From contig NC_052669.1 in the NCBI RefSeq assembly GCF_016802725.1, positions 3,248,501 to 3,312,500 of the forward strand: a stretch of 64,000 nt of DNA, written 5' to 3'. The stretch is from Solenopsis invicta (taxonomy: Eukaryota > Arthropoda > Insecta > Hymenoptera > Formicidae). A program made the position numbers and the translations under genes. Positions 23,791-37,441 of this stretch are shown one piece after another. Within the stretch, counting starts at the first letter, position 1; each line of letters begins with the position of its first letter. Under the pieces are notes generated by a model. The model saw only the letters and a list, made by a program, of their open reading frames with translations, was not told where the DNA came from and did no database searches.

Positions 23791-26700
23791 CCTGTAAATT
23801 TATCATATTAAATAGTGAAAACTTATACAATAATCTTTTCAGTATTTAATATTGTACTTAATGATTAGCAAACGATTAAAATATTTTCCGCTTTACATTA
23901 CTCTTTGAAAAGTTGCATTTCTCGAACAATGCGCGCGCAAAACTTCCACTGTAAACATTCCTCCCGAGCAGTATTTTCTACTCAGCGTCTTCGAGAGATT
24001 GCAGTTCAAATCAGACATTTGCTCTTCATTGAACCGGGAAACGGTTCCGTTATAGAAAAAGTATGTTAATCTTAAGTATATTATTCGTCGAATTCACGAT
24101 ATTTTCGTGAATTTAATAGCTAATATTAATTACCATCTCTCGTGCGAGAGGAACCAGCAGTAAAAAGCTGTTCAAAGTGCAATGTATATGATGGATAGCG
24201 ATGTGGCATGATAGTCACGTATTTCCTTATTTCAAGCTTTTGGAGACACACAAGTCTAAAGCAGCCTCGCATAGCGGATGGCAGAGAAAAGAGAGACAAA
24301 GAGAGAAAGCAAGAGGGTTAAGAGAACTCCGAGTTTTATGAATATATCATGAGTTTGAAATATCAGCTGGATCGTCCACATAGCTCGTCCGAAATCTGCA
24401 TATGGTCTCTTGGCATAGCACAGAGGCATTGAAGGATGACTGGCGCGGTCCGGATGGGAAAAGTCGTCAGTGCACACGTGGAGGAAATTGAAAAGTTTCA
24501 ACTGAAATTGTGCGCCAAAGAGAAACGCGCAGATGTGGATCGATCCTCTCGCGCGTGACCGTAAATCGATTTTCCCCTGACACACAATCCGGAGTTTGAC
24601 GCATACTGGACAACCAGCGGATAGAAGTGGCATTTCGCTGTCGCGTTTCAGACATGGCTCGCGGCCGTGACAACGGCATTTTTTTCCGAAATGTCCTAAA
24701 AAAATAACGCAATTTTGTTGTCTTAGGTGCGAGGAGAAGCTGCGAACTCCGGATATGAGCGTGAATGGGCGTTCGCCTTCGAATATGTTTCAACGGCTAC
24801 GATGTTTGTGAAGTTGGAATCTGTGCCATTCGATATCCCGAGGGGACGTCAGGTGCCGGTTCGATCAAATATTCACGTGTCCGAAAGTTATACTTATTGA
24901 TCAGCAATTCCGAGAGCTTTCTACATACCGCGTACAGATCCGCTGGCAATCGCAACGAGTCACGGTCCAACTGCCAATAGGCGGGCGTTCGACTACTATT
25001 AAAATAGCAATGTGCGCGCTCATGCGAGTTTAGTTTTCAAGTTTTTTTTTAACATTCCGGATAACAAGCGTGGAATACATCATGTGGAATTTATTCCTCT
25101 AGAAATTTCGTCCAAATAAACAGCGCGTTTAACTAATAAAAATGGTAGAAAAATACTATGTGTATCATATCTTGTTACAGATTCTTTCTCTTATGCTTTC
25201 GCACTTTTGTCGGTACATCATTAAATTTATGATTTACAGATATGTACGAGACATTTTAGAAATAAAATATCTATTACATTTTTGGAAATGATATGTGTCT
25301 TATATTTAAAAATAAATAACTTTCTTTAAATTCGAAATATGTTCAATAAATCATATTCAACACAATAGCATTCGTTATATCATCGTGAGTTTATAAATTG
25401 ATTTATAACTATAAAGAATGTGATAAACTCGATTATATAAATCAACATTAATTGTCAGACGGTATGCATGTTTGTTTTAACATATTGCAACTCTGGCGGA
25501 GTTCACACGGTCATTATTTATAATCTTTTACGTTCAGACACCTCATATCATATCACGCTTCTATGATGACGTGTAATAGTAATTTATGGAGCAATATATC
25601 CATTGAAAATGCACTCGAAAAGTGGCCCGATTAGTGATGGTCCGTTTAATCGCGCTCCTCGGCGCGTAATATTGTACGCACATCAGCGTGCTTAAATTGG
25701 CATGAAATATTAAATCTTTGTCCAAATGGCTTTAAAGGGCCGATGTGATTTGCGATTAATATTGATGAAATCCGCGTTATTCGCAATTCCGCCACATTAG
25801 AGTATTTTCCGCGTCAAAGGTGTGAGATTAAAATTTCACATTACCGCGTGATCGCGCACTAATTAACCGACGTATATCTCACGCTACCAAGCAATAACGA
25901 CAATAATTGGCTCGGGTATAAGCCGATTATCGCGATACACATAAACGTCGTACTTTCTTTTTATTATTACACCAAAAAAACATGTCATCACGTCGAGTGA
26001 GAATATTAGAGTGCGCTTTTTTAATAACAATGCATTTTAATAACCAGATAAAGCTAGATAAAAGTACCAAATAGAAGTACACAGCGCTTTTTTTGCATTA
26101 ATAAAATTATTCTATAAAGAACATTTCCTCTTTCGTCATAGCATAGGCAAATAAAAATTTATACGACGGAAAATGCAAGAAGACACTGATATTTTGTAAT
26201 GCATACAATTAAATAAAGAAAATTAATATTTTACCATTGTTCCTGTTTTATTATTAAATGTTATATTACTTGTTGCGTAACATGCGCGCGTAATAATTTG
26301 TTTAATAAGTTTATAGGAACGTAAGGATCTCTCATTGATGAATTTAGGAGCACAACGTCGTTACAGGACATATATAGGTCATGTCAAAGCGTCAGTGGAC
26401 CGTTTTGCAGATAGCTTGACTAAAGCGCTTGTACGCCTTATCCATGTATACCGATATCATTATCGTGTGATGCCTCAGGAACTGTACTCATGCAACATGC
26501 GTGAAATTAACGTGAATTAACTCCAGAATTTATATAACGACTAATAACGCAATAAATAACAGAATAGCCATGAAAAATCTAGAATTTCTAATATTGTATT
26601 GTTAAAATGTTTCATCAATTGTGCAACAATATACTCAAATAATTATAAATTTCTTATCAAAGAATATCTCCCTCTTGAACAATTCTTGCAAATTTACCCT

Positions 26701-26818
26701 GAAAGTTACCCTCTAACCTGCATGCCACGCATATATTCAGAATGCTCGAAATTCTCTTTGTGAATTACAATCAATTTGCCATGATTATATCTCCTTAACA
26801 CATCCTTCCTTCCTACAG
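23791..26818. other. Non-coding sequence with a regulatory-like part
   Basis: GC-richer patches at 24250-24980 carry overlapping frames without splice structure. A short hairpin (AATTCACGA, 5-base loop, TCGTGAATT) is at 24091-24113. From about 25480 to 25950 the sequence is balanced and rich in TTAAT, TAATTA and CGATAA cores, as in insect enhancers. No gene recognised. Confidence 0.4.
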
Positions 26819-26946
26819 ATAAGCGAGACACAAAGGGGCCGTGAACACGTCCTGCGGCGGCTCACACCCTTGCGTGATCTTGTCGAAAGGGTGCGAACAA
26901 TTCGAAAGGGAGGGAGTGTCACGGTCTTATTAAACCTCTGAATAAA
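26819..26946 (+). CDS. Candidate terminal exon or retroelement 3' end
   Basis: A strong acceptor (CCTTAAC branch-like site, pyrimidine tract, TACAG) ends at 26818. One of the three frames then runs 40 codons to TGA at 26939. The peptide is Arg-rich (includes RRLTPLRDLVERVRTIRKGG). AATAAA overlaps the stop at 26941. Alternatively, the purine run GAAAGGGAGGGAG (26904-26916) followed directly by TGTCACGG looks like a polypurine tract abutting the start of an LTR, with the frame as the end of a spliced retroelement gene. No second LTR or reverse transcriptase is visible. Function unknown. Confidence 0.27.
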
Positions 26947-29900
26947 CTCATAAGGTAGTGTAGCAAAAAAAATGAAATGATGTGAAGACGATGATAAACT
27001 TTAGTTCATGTTTTCTGATCTTTTAAAGTATTTTGTCTTTATTTTATCATACAAATTAAATTATATGCATTTGATTTAAATATTTGATTTTATACATAAT
27101 CTATATCTTTACGTTGCTATTTCTGCAATTTTTTATTTAAATAATAGAAAAAAATAATCGTTAAATAAGCATTTGTTAAAAACACAGATACTTTGCGATT
27201 TAAAAAAGTAGAATATTACTGTCGTTCACAAAATGCGGCAAAGAATTTTTTTCTTCCAATGTACAAAACGAAGTTGGACAGATAGCATAAATAAATACAG
27301 AAATGCGAAAATACATTTAACAAATTCATGTTTACAACGTATATGTAAACGCTTTAAGAAATGCAATTAATAAAAATGTAAAAAATTATTTTCTCCAAAT
27401 ATCTAAAAGAATACAAAATAATTTTTCCAAGTCTTGAAAGAAGATAATCTAAGAATAACAAATTGTTCTACATCCCGAAATAAACTTTTATCTTGGTTCA
27501 AGTCTTTTTATTTTTGTTTTCTCGATGGGATAAAATTGAAATTTTAAACAAGAGCATAATAAAGAAAGATATAAGAGCAATTCTGATAAAAAATGTAAAC
27601 AGATTTCTGAAAATTTTACTTGTTTTCAAACTCGTACCTTTATCCCTACAGCGCCGCTTTATCGTATTTTCTCCGGGGCTATTGAAAAATAATGTACTAC
27701 ACCTCAAATGCACACATCTTATAAAAATGTCAGCAACACAACGTGACCGTTCACGATTTTAAAGCGTTGCGTACGTCGAAAAAAATTTTACCACGCTCGT
27801 AAACTCACGGATAAGGATTATACATGAGGCTACGAACGGTCACAAGTGTGGTGTGAGGTCCTGCATTTCCCGCGGACTATTTAGCATATTGCATTTGACG
27901 AAAGTACTTAATTGCTTCGCTCTATCCAGCGTGGGGAATAAATTGCACGTGGCGTAAATGTAGAGTAACCAGCGAACGTTTAATCAATATATATATATTG
28001 ATTGTTTATAATTGATTGTTTTGTACTGTCAATAAGTCTTGAATTGGAGTAATTATTCGTGCAAAAATAACTGCGTTTGATTCTCAAGGTCTAATTTTTC
28101 AATATTTTATTAATTATTTTATATAAGAGAGTTCGTAGAAACATTTTAAATTTTGTTAAAGAAAAACAGCTTGCTTATATGAAAATATGTTGTATAGTTT
28201 AAAAAATATATTCATCATCTCCATTCAATAATAAATTTCACATCAGAGTTAAGAAGAAGAGTATATATTTAAAAGAAAGCAACAGTATCGTCAAATTAAG
28301 GAATGCGAAGTTTTTAATACCATTGTTATCGAAATATTTTTAATATTTTTAAATAATTATGACATGTACAATGCATATACTAATTTATATTTAAATATAA
28401 TTCAATCAATAAAGCATTTCAATATCGTAATTACTTCAATGTAATAACAAGTTTACAAAAGTGCAAGAGCACCCACTGTCATTGTACCGTCACTGAGCAC
28501 GCGATTATCTTTAGACTTATCCGATTCGCCTACTGTAAATACTTCTCATTTAAAAAGTATTATAGCCTCGACATTTTCGCATTAGGATTTTCGTCTCATT
28601 TTTAAGTAAGGAATACGTTATTAAAATTTTGATTACGGGTTGTGGGACAACCTGTATATGTATATATCTATAGTTCTATCGATCTATCATCGCCCTTTAG
28701 ACATACTTCTTACGATTCACTTACAGATTACTCGACCATACGATTCACTCGAATAATTTACTTTCGACTCCCGACTTCCGTAACGATAATGATCCATTAA
28801 GATGGCCGGAACTCGACCATTTCGGCCAATAATTTCGACAGGCTCGCTCTTTGCCGTTGCGGTTTGACGAGAAGCGATTTCACGCAGGAAGAAAAAAACT
28901 GGGTGGAGAGACATTAATTGGGAAAACACTGTGGCGGGAAACGTTGGCGTATAGACGGTGGCGTGGGAAAGACCGTAAATATTAATATATTATTTGTTAA
29001 CGACGTCAGCAAATGATATTAAATGCAACATCATTAAATCAATTCTCATTAATGATAGCGTTATTAAGTATCAGATTACAACTTCATGCATCATAATAAA
29101 TTGTTTTACGTTGTCGTGGGTATGGAATATTCAAACTATGTAGAATATTTTTACCTAAAGATATAATTAAAATTATATCAATCAATTATAACTAAATTTT
29201 TTCCAAATTAACTGAACATAAATCCAATTTTTTCATCCTGTAATCTAGTAAAAAAAAATGTTATATTTATAATGTAACTGGTAATTCTTTGACTATAACA
29301 AATTTGTTTACATTCAAATATAAAATAATATTGGTACGCGTCAATCTGACTGGCGCGTGAATGACGAGGATAGAACTCGGCCGCTACTTGGCAAACGCTG
29401 AAAATTGACTTTTCAGCAGTATCAGTGTCATACGTTCTATAAGAATAAATGGAATACTCGACCCGTAGTTGTGCGCTCTCAATATATTTCAAGCGAAGCA
29501 GAGAAGCAAAACACAAAAACACACTCGCGCGAAAAACAAGGCAAGGAAGCTCACAGATATTTTCCGGAAAATTGAACAACGATAGTGCACTACCACGACG
29601 TTAGCAAAAGGCTCTGTAATCAGTAACAAGAGAAAAAGTCGTTGACAAGAGATAGGAGTTTGTTATACGATGGAAATCGATTTTCTCGCGTGCAGCTCTG
29701 TCATTTTCACGCACAATACAAAAGAATGAAAAACCGTCCGCCAAAAGAAACAAAAAAAAAACTCAAGTTATTTTGCCGAAAAGATGTCACTTATTAATAA
29801 CAGAGCTATAACAGAATGCCGTAAAGAAACCGACAAAACACCAAGTGGAAGATTACTTAGAGTTCACCACTTTTTTTTATATCACTGTTGTGAGCTTTAG

Positions 29901-32660
29901 ATAGAAGGAGTGCATTGAAGTAGAAATGGCGATACGACAGTGGATGAACATAATTACCTGATTATCTTCTTTATCTTTCATTGCAACCGAGTAGCGTGTG
30001 TTACAAGAACTCCATATATGAGTTTCTAACAACGCTCTTTCTACTTTTCTTCCTTTTTCATATTTCTACGATAACAAAAGATATATACGAAATTATATCA
30101 AATTAGGAACTTGTACTTCGCGGAAATACGATAAACTAATGATTTGCGTTACAAGTTATCATTTATTCCGTTGTAGATATAATATCTATTAAAAAAAAAA
30201 AATTGTCTCACAGTTTCCGCATCTATGACAAAGACAGGATGGAATGAGATATATGCTACGCACAGCAAATTTGCCACGTCTAGCAAAATTTTCGAGAAAC
30301 GAAAAGCTCTTAGATATTCCTTGAAAAATCCAACAACCACCGTCGGGGACCGCAAGGCAAAGGCGAAGGCGAATAATTAGTTTTACCACGAAAGGAATAA
30401 AACGCAACGGCAGGGATCGACATCGAAATTGCCTGCAGGCGCCGTCGAGATCCGCGAACTCCCAGGTGTTCCTTCTCGCCCGCCTCGAATGGTATCGAAT
30501 ATGTATGACGCCACAGGCGGGTGGAAAACTGGCCTAATCTTATCACCAACGCTCTCTACCCGCCTGACTTAGAGTTCCCCTCCGCCCCTCGGGCGTCAGA
30601 AATAGAGTTCTCTCTAAGATCGACTTCTTTCGCGTGCTTAACAGAAACTTTGTCCCGTGGGCAAGGTCCTACAAAATTCCGTTTATGAGCTTATGTCAGT
30701 CGAATAAAATATATATTTCGTAAAAGACGCGGTTGACTCCAAAACTATCATCCGTATAGCACTGGTAGAAACTAAGAATAATTGAAATTTTCCCGATCAA
30801 TAATTTCAACTCGAGTCACACGTTAGAAAATTTTAATTCTACGTTTTTTAACTCTCTCTTTCTTAAAAATGTAAATAAATAAATTTAATTAGTTGTTCTC
30901 GAGTTTATCTCAAACGGATTGTATTTTAACAAAATGTTTATTTGAACTTAAAATATCTGTTATTGCAGCTTAGAAAGTTGTTACAGAGAGACTAGTCTAC
31001 AATCAAATTTTTGCCAACCACTGATTCTAGAACATCCCGGGATAAAGAATGATATTCTAAGATAGAGAAAATAGCACATCCTGACATGTAGCAAAATTGA
31101 TTCTCTCCACTTGCAAACTATCGCGAACACATACGCTTATGCGTGAAACGGAAAATCCGGTTGATTTACGTTTCTTGTCGAGTAACACTGAGACTACGAG
31201 AGGAATCGTCTTATTAAGTTCGAGCTGCTCGTTCTAAACTTAGCAGAATCCGTAATGCATGCATACAGAAAAAATACTAAGCAGATTTGCTCTTCGATCA
31301 ATTTTGTTATATTCGAAAATATCAGCAGAATAAATTCTTATTTTTAAAAAAATTAACAAAATATTTATAAAATGTATAGTTTATAGAAAGTATATTTTCT
31401 TTTCAAAATATGTGTGCATTTACATATCACAATCATCATAAAAAATTTTTTAATTTGATAAAAGTTTCTTTATTATCATATCAAAGTTTTTAATAATACG
31501 AATTTTGTCAATCTTCTTGATTATTTAATTCCGATTCGTAGAAGGATCATATTTCCACTTTCCCACTATGCCCGAAGAAAACAAATCAAACCTTGTTAGG
31601 ATAATCGATTCAATTACGTTTCATTCAACGCGAATGAGATGTAATCACGTTTCCCTAAGCAAGAATTTTCATCAAGGCCAAGGGTCTGAATTAAAAGGGT
31701 GCGAATAACGTCTTCGCCGGGAGGGTTCTTCACCCTTGACGAAAATCCATCTCTTCAATTGTCGCAATTTCGCGACCATATCAATCAAACGTTCCATTCT
31801 CGTGTAAGGCGCCGATATACATATATCGATAGCGAAAACGATAGCAAAAAGCAAGTCATAAACATAAATGCTTGTTATTATCGAATAAAATCACCTGCAT
31901 TTAATTATCTGAATCCTCGTTTAATTAATGTCAAATCGCCTTATTAAATTACACGCGTTCAAATTTCATTTAATAAGTCACACTAATGAAAAGACTGATC
32001 AAAACTTATTTGTGGAATATAAATTTATTTCATTGAGTTGAATCTTCATTTAAATATGACGAAAATAAAACTTTATTCCTAACAAATAAACCGATTAATA
32101 AAACAAAAATAAGATATTTTTCATAGAAATGAGACATATTTCACAAAAATGTATATTTCATCATCACAATTAAATTTTTTTGGAAGCAATAAATATCGAA
32201 GAAAATGCCACACGTAACATTTGCTTGCTAATATTGTGACTTTTTTTTCTCGGTGCACATTTACGTCGTATATAAGTTGATCACTGTACTGTGCGCGGCT
32301 TAAGAACAAAGGAGAAAAAAGAGAGGATTGCCACGACTGGACGGAGATTCGTCCGATCACACGGATAGAATGGATTTTCCTCGGTCCTTGAAAATCGCCC
32401 GAGGAAATTCGGGAAACCCTTTTCTCGTTCGACAAATTGTGCCGCTCCACCGCACGGAAAACCGGACGGCCGCGCACTTTCGCCTCCCTCGTCGATCCGG
32501 CCACGTGTGCCAACATTCGATTCCTCGGGAATACGCAGCCCTGGTTTTAATTAATCAAGCGAGAGGAACGGACTCACTTCCGGGTTGCTGATCCACTACC
32601 GCTGCCATCGCCACAGCTGCACCGCCTTTTTGTTCGTGTAATCGTTACCAGGTTCTAGCT
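26947..32660. other. Mostly AT-rich non-coding sequence
   Basis: AT-rich stretches (26950-27780, 27960-28460, 28980-29330, 30840-31680, 31930-32330) alternate with GC-richer patches at 28720-28980, 30330-30660 and 32290-32640. The patches hold short frames on both strands and no splice-bounded exon. No transposon ends or RNA genes were recognised. Confidence 0.45.
27982..28003. repeat. Perfect 22-bp palindrome
   Basis: AATCAATATA followed by TATATTGATT-type symmetry gives a 22-base perfect palindrome. It is followed by two further ATTGATTGTT copies (28000-28020). It could be cruciform-prone or a homeodomain dimer site, but AT-rich chance is likely. Confidence 0.8.
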
Positions 32661-32661
32661 C

Positions 32662-32679
32662 CGTACGTACGTACGTACG
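32662..32679. repeat. (GTAC)4 palindromic repeat
   Basis: Four tandem GTAC units make an 18-bp perfect palindrome within a GC-rich block. Confidence 0.93.
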
Positions 32680-32792
32680 AGCAACGGTCCCGTGTCGTAC
32701 ATTCACATCGGAGCCGCAGGATGTACTGCCGCTCCGATTGGGGGAGGGAAGGACGGTAAAATAAGGAATGGAAATCGAAACCTGGGGTCAGG

Positions 32793-32798
<6 letters not shown>

Positions 32799-32824
<26 letters not shown>
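32799..32824 (+). repeat. (GA)13 microsatellite
   Basis: A perfect GA array flanked by further purines. GA repeats are GAGA-factor-type sites in insects. Here it sits in a GC-rich patch, so a regulatory role is possible but unproven. Confidence 0.95.
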
Positions 32825-32829
<5 letters not shown>

Positions 32830-32914
32830 GAAAAAAATATTGTTATCCTATCGCTTCGGGAGTTTCCGCTCGTTGATCACCTCTCGACGTCGGCGCCCCT
32901 CCGCGTGCACAGAT

Positions 32915-33100
32915 AAATATCGAACGTAGCCAGGAATTAATTGCCCGCGCGATTTTACCTGGATATCCGCCCTGAGCTGCAATTTAATTGGATTATCTAT
33001 AAAGGTTAACGGACGTATCGGTCCTGCTGTAGATCGACCAAGCGCGTGCCCCGAAATTGTCGGCGTAAAATTATGGCTCGCGGATTAGCACGGATAAACG
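32915..33100. promoter_or_regulatory. Candidate cis-regulatory block
   Basis: Balanced composition with closely spaced homeodomain cores (AATTAATTG, TTTAATTGGATTA) and CpG-rich segments, 90 bp downstream of the GA array. This resembles insect developmental enhancers. The evidence is only motif density read by eye. Confidence 0.2.
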
Positions 33101-34837
33101 GAGTATGCAATGTTGTGTTTATATTTGATTCAGGGATAATTAGGTGAAATCATAGATGACTGTAATATCAATAACCAAAAAGAGGCGTATCCCCTCTATT
33201 CTACGCTTGTTGCTGATGTTGCTTACTGTTACGGAAAAGGCTCGAAATGAACAGTGATATCGCGTAACGTATAACGTACTCGTACTTCTTATTAAGAGAT
33301 ACTATATATCATTTGGATCAATGAAATATAATAAACATAAAACGAGAGAGCAAAGGAAAGAAAAATTCCGTGAAATGTTACAAAAGACATTGATGTTGAC
33401 AATATGATGTAGAATATATTTGAATTTTCAAAATAATTATTAAAACTGGGTTCATTAACGTCTAGTGCACGTGAGATTTAAATTAGTGGAAAATTATTAT
33501 CTTGAATTGTTGCTTACTCCTGTTTTATGTGCTCGCCGATAAGATTGCGTAAAACTTCCTATGGTGACCGAGAGATTAAAAAATTCACAACCATATATCA
33601 TAGATACTAATGTTAAGTCAAGTGTACGATTTATCGCTTCTATGCTCATAGGGTCACATATATTTTCCATTAACTTTACCGTGAGTTATAATACAATGCA
33701 CGATATCCCCGTGTATCTAAATAAGTTACATATTTTTTCCAGCTAACGTTCATAAATTCTTGCTTTTTACGATACCGCGCGCAGCTTTGTTTATTATTGC
33801 GAAGAAAGTTTCATCCTCATCTCCGACCGATTTATCTGTTGAAAATATCAGCAACATACTAGTACGGTAATTCGTATACTATATTTTACATGCTACCGTG
33901 CATTTCCCCATGTCATCGGTAAAATTTGTAAGGCCGAGCGCGAGAAGCATCACTCGTAAAAGCTCGTGACACGGATTAGAATTTTCCGCACGTATAACGC
34001 ACGGAAGGAAACGGAGAAAAGAGACTAGCGCATACTGCATACGTTCAACTCGTTTGCAATTTGAATCGTTTATCACGCTCAAACGAATCGACGAGGCGAA
34101 CCCGTCGCAAAGGCGAGTCGCGTATTCAAAATCACCGTAAAGCCCTCTTGCAAATCGACTGCGCGCATTAACGCAAGAAACTAATTTATTCTGAACACGC
34201 GAGTCGCAAAGCGTGTCCAAGATTAACACGTGTTTGCACCGAGCTCACAACACCAGCGGAAAAATTCTTCAGCGCGCTGCGGCGTTTGTAAACGGTCCCG
34301 TCGAGAAGCCGTCGTGACGGACATTTTTAATAGATTCTAAAATGGGATACACGGATGCTTATCGGATCGGGTCGAATAATGAAAAATGCATAAATGGTGA
34401 TAAACAGCGACGCGTAACGAGCATGCACGAACGCATGCCACGCTAGAATATTTCAATATCGTATGTTCGGAAACTATTTGTGTCGACGCACAGATCCGAA
34501 ACGAGCGCCAATAATAATAACCTAATTACGCGCTTCGTCGTCTCGATATTGTGAAACCTCGTGACGGGACATAAATTCATGTTCAAATACAGTGAGATGG
34601 AAATCGCGCGTATCCGGATTCCCGCAAATAATTTCACCGCGTTAACGAGCAGCTCAAAAACAGTGCCGATGCGACCGTCCAGGCGTGCAAACTCTGCACG
34701 CGTGACAATAATAGCGTAATGTCCGATCATTTTACCGTTTAATTTTAAAAGGAAAAAATATCAGCAATCTTAGATACTGATCTATCTAATCAATGGCTAG
34801 CTGGATAAAAATACACTATTAATAGAAATAAAAATTT
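33101..34837. other. Non-coding sequence
   Basis: AT-rich to 33880, then a CpG-richer part (33890-34740) with two minus-strand frames (34730-34443, ATG start, 95 codons; 34229-33879, GTG start, 116 codons). They show no domain, no splice link and no supporting signal. I therefore leave them uncalled. Confidence 0.4.
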
Positions 34838-35116
34838 AACTTTTAAATAGATGGGTGATTAAAAGTTACGTGAGTAGGTAGATGGGATGTGTTGACAATA
34901 CCCCAAAGAAATATAATTATTATTGTTATATTTTTCGTTAATGTATTATGTTGTATTTAAATTTACATTAGTTAAACTCTTAGGAAATAAAGAAATGTAA
35001 AAAAATGAATTTTAATACTTGTGGACAATACTTTCCATTTTTCTTTTCCAGGACAAAATTTCTAATCCTGCATCTCTTCCTGAGATGCTATGGCCACCCT
35101 ACTTACTTAAAAGTTA
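34837..35116 (+). mobile_element. TTAA-type MITE family A, copy 1
   Basis: About 280 bp bounded by inverted ends: CTTTTAAATAGATGGG-like at the left and ACTTACTTAAAAG at the right. The whole element aligns, as reverse complement, to 37442-37727. Shared blocks include GTAGGTAGATGG, ACAATACCCC-like, TTGTGGACAATA and GCTATGGCCACC-like. It is flanked by TTAA on the left and TTAT on the right, consistent with a TTAA target duplication as in piggyBac-type elements. No transposase. The short 68-codon frame inside (35005-35211) is element sequence. Confidence 0.7.
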
Positions 35117-36610
35117 TTTTATTTTTAATATTGAGCTTCAATATTTTTTTCCTCAATTTATCCAGTATTAATCTCCTAAAGAAGTATCAAGATCGAAAAG
35201 ATGGAACATGAACGTCGATTTAATAATGTCACGATGATCGTTAACATTCATGAATAATACCAATGAAACGTGCGAGGACATAAAATGTCGAAAGGCGAAG
35301 ATATTCAAATCTTCGTTGAACCCTGTGGTGTGCATCCGCATTACAAAGGAACAATAAAATATCAGATAACGAAATCTGAGACGAGCAAGCGGATCGATGA
35401 GAACCGAGGTGCAAGAGAAAGCCTTCCTGTATGTACAATCGTGTGGTTATCACATTTGTCGTCGAACCACGTGTATATGTGTATGTCTAATACCAATAGA
35501 ACAACGTAAGTCTACAATTGGAACGGAGGAAACGATTTTTATCTAGCAAATACGCAATAAATTCACTCCTTTCTCCTTTTGATGCGGCATTCGTTGCGAG
35601 CTTCAATTTTATACAATTTTCAATTGAAACGACATGGATCGTTCCAAAGCGCGATTAAATCCGATTTTGATAAGCAGATATTCCACTCGAAACGTATTTC
35701 GATCCTAATTGGACCCAGAATTAAAATCGAAATATTTAACGTAAAATAGAAGATGAGAGATGCTACGTAATCGCTCTATATGTACACATATAATGTGCAA
35801 ACAGATTTGCAAATAAAACATCGTATCAGAGAGATATACGTGGTTTTTAGATAATTAAAGTAAAATAAATAAAAAATACATTGCGACATTGTTTAAAACG
35901 AGAATTAACTCCATCATTCGACTATCGCTTACAAGAGTTTAACAAAATGATTTTAAATATTTATGTCTCTTTTACAATGCAGCCAACTTTGTTTCGTCGC
36001 GTGATGCAAACTTTCTCTTATAATGCTAACATCTTCAAATCCCATCAATATACATCAAACCTAACCTAGCCGATACGTTAGATCAGATGATCGTTCGATC
36101 AGTGTTCTGACTATGGCACAAACAGAAGTCAATGTTCAAGGACCACAACATAATACATGATGGATAGTTTCGTACAGGGATGTTATAGAGATCGCAGTCA
36201 AGATATACCTCCGAGCAAGTGACGTGTGCAAACGTGTAAGCCGATTAGCTATTTGATTGCTATCATATCAGCATCTTGGAAATTCATATATTATATAGAA
36301 ATATATCTGGATGGAAAAGAACTTATTATAGAATATAACAAAGTTACAGTGAAAGCTACTTTTTCTAGTAACTGTAACTTAGCTTCATTCCTTTCTTTCC
36401 CTTCATAATTATAATTTACTGTAGTTATGTTTCTTTGGTAACTATTAATTAATTTAGAAGTTACTTTTATAGTTGTATATTTTAAACTCGTCAACATATG
36501 AACTGTGTTTAGCATATATGTATATATAATATTCCTATATGGCTATAATTTGACGTGATTTCTATGAATAAGACTAGAAACAACTAGAATAATAGTAGAT
36601 GCAAAAGAAC
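35117..36610. other. Non-coding sequence
   Basis: A frame from about 35270 runs to a donor-like AAC|GTAAGT at 35506. The peptide is unrecognised and there is no acceptor partner, so it is not called. The remainder is AT-rich with nothing recognised. Confidence 0.4.
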
Positions 36611-36905
36611 ACGAAATCGACTGTTAGTTGGCTGTCAGAAGTCTAAAAAAAGTTGTCTTCAGAGACGGATTTATTACCTGACTTAGTTGATTAACAGAGA
36701 CTAACACAAATGTCTCGACTATAGTCGGCTGTCAGTTAGCCAATGTAATCACTTTTAAGTCGACTTTGTGGAAACTATAAGTCGACTTTTAATCAAGTTG
36801 ACGTCATCTGCGAAATAATTATTATATTTTTACTCGAGTAGTGAGACTTTTTCCAATTTACTTGAAGTCAACTTCAAAAAGTCGACATTTCGCTATTTTT
36901 ACAGT
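36611..36905. mobile_element. Palindrome-rich MITE-like element
   Basis: CGAAATCGACT with a following AGTTGGCTGTCAG at the left (36612-36638) mirrors CGAAATGTCGACTTTTTG and AGTTGACTTCAAG read from the right end (36892 backwards). Two perfect AAGTCGACTT palindromes at 36757 and 36779 and repeated AGT(C/T)GGCTGTCAG motifs (36626, 36723) give strong internal symmetry. The right end is followed by TTTTTACAGTG, like a DNA-transposon tip. Terminal limits are uncertain. Confidence 0.38.
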
Positions 36906-37441
36906 GGTTTTATCCATTCTAGGAAAAGAGTTAAATCCGGGATTCGTAATTTCCTGGCAAGTCGGCTGTCCAGGTAGAAACTGGTGCGGTCTCGTGAGCG
37001 TATCAGCGGCAGAGTGGAAACAAGAATACTAAAGCTGGGATAAGAAACCGTTGACTCTGGCCGAATCAACTACAAAGGCCTTGACAGAACGCTCACTGCG
37101 AAAAATGCAAAAGTCTTGAAAGAGCTTGCTTTGTTACGTTCTGGTTATGTTCGGTGTTCTTGTTCACTTACGTAGAGTTCACAATAGGAGTTCACTCTAA
37201 TACAAAAGAGAAGGTGTCAAGCCCTACGCGAATGCATTGTAATGCACGGCATGATATTCTTCTATTGGTACTCATATAAATGTAACGGCTGTGTTACAAC
37301 AAATCGAATAACAATAAAACATTAGCATTCGTATCGTAACTCAAATATTAAACTCAAATAGTCACGTAAGATTATTACATATATTGTACATACATGTTTT
37401 AGTAGAAGTGATAAATCATCTTCAAGAACAATTATATAATA

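Noticed and set aside
33879..34730. Two minus-strand frames of 116 and 95 codons
   Set aside because: The first needs a GTG start and the second has no recognised motif. No splice signals link them, so they are not separable from chance.
35270..35512. 79-codon frame ending near AAC|GTAAGT
   Set aside because: No acceptor or conserved motif, and a reverse frame overlaps it. The donor alone is insufficient.
36226..36515. Small frames on both strands near 36.3 kb
   Set aside because: Short, overlapping, composition-driven and without initiation or splice context.
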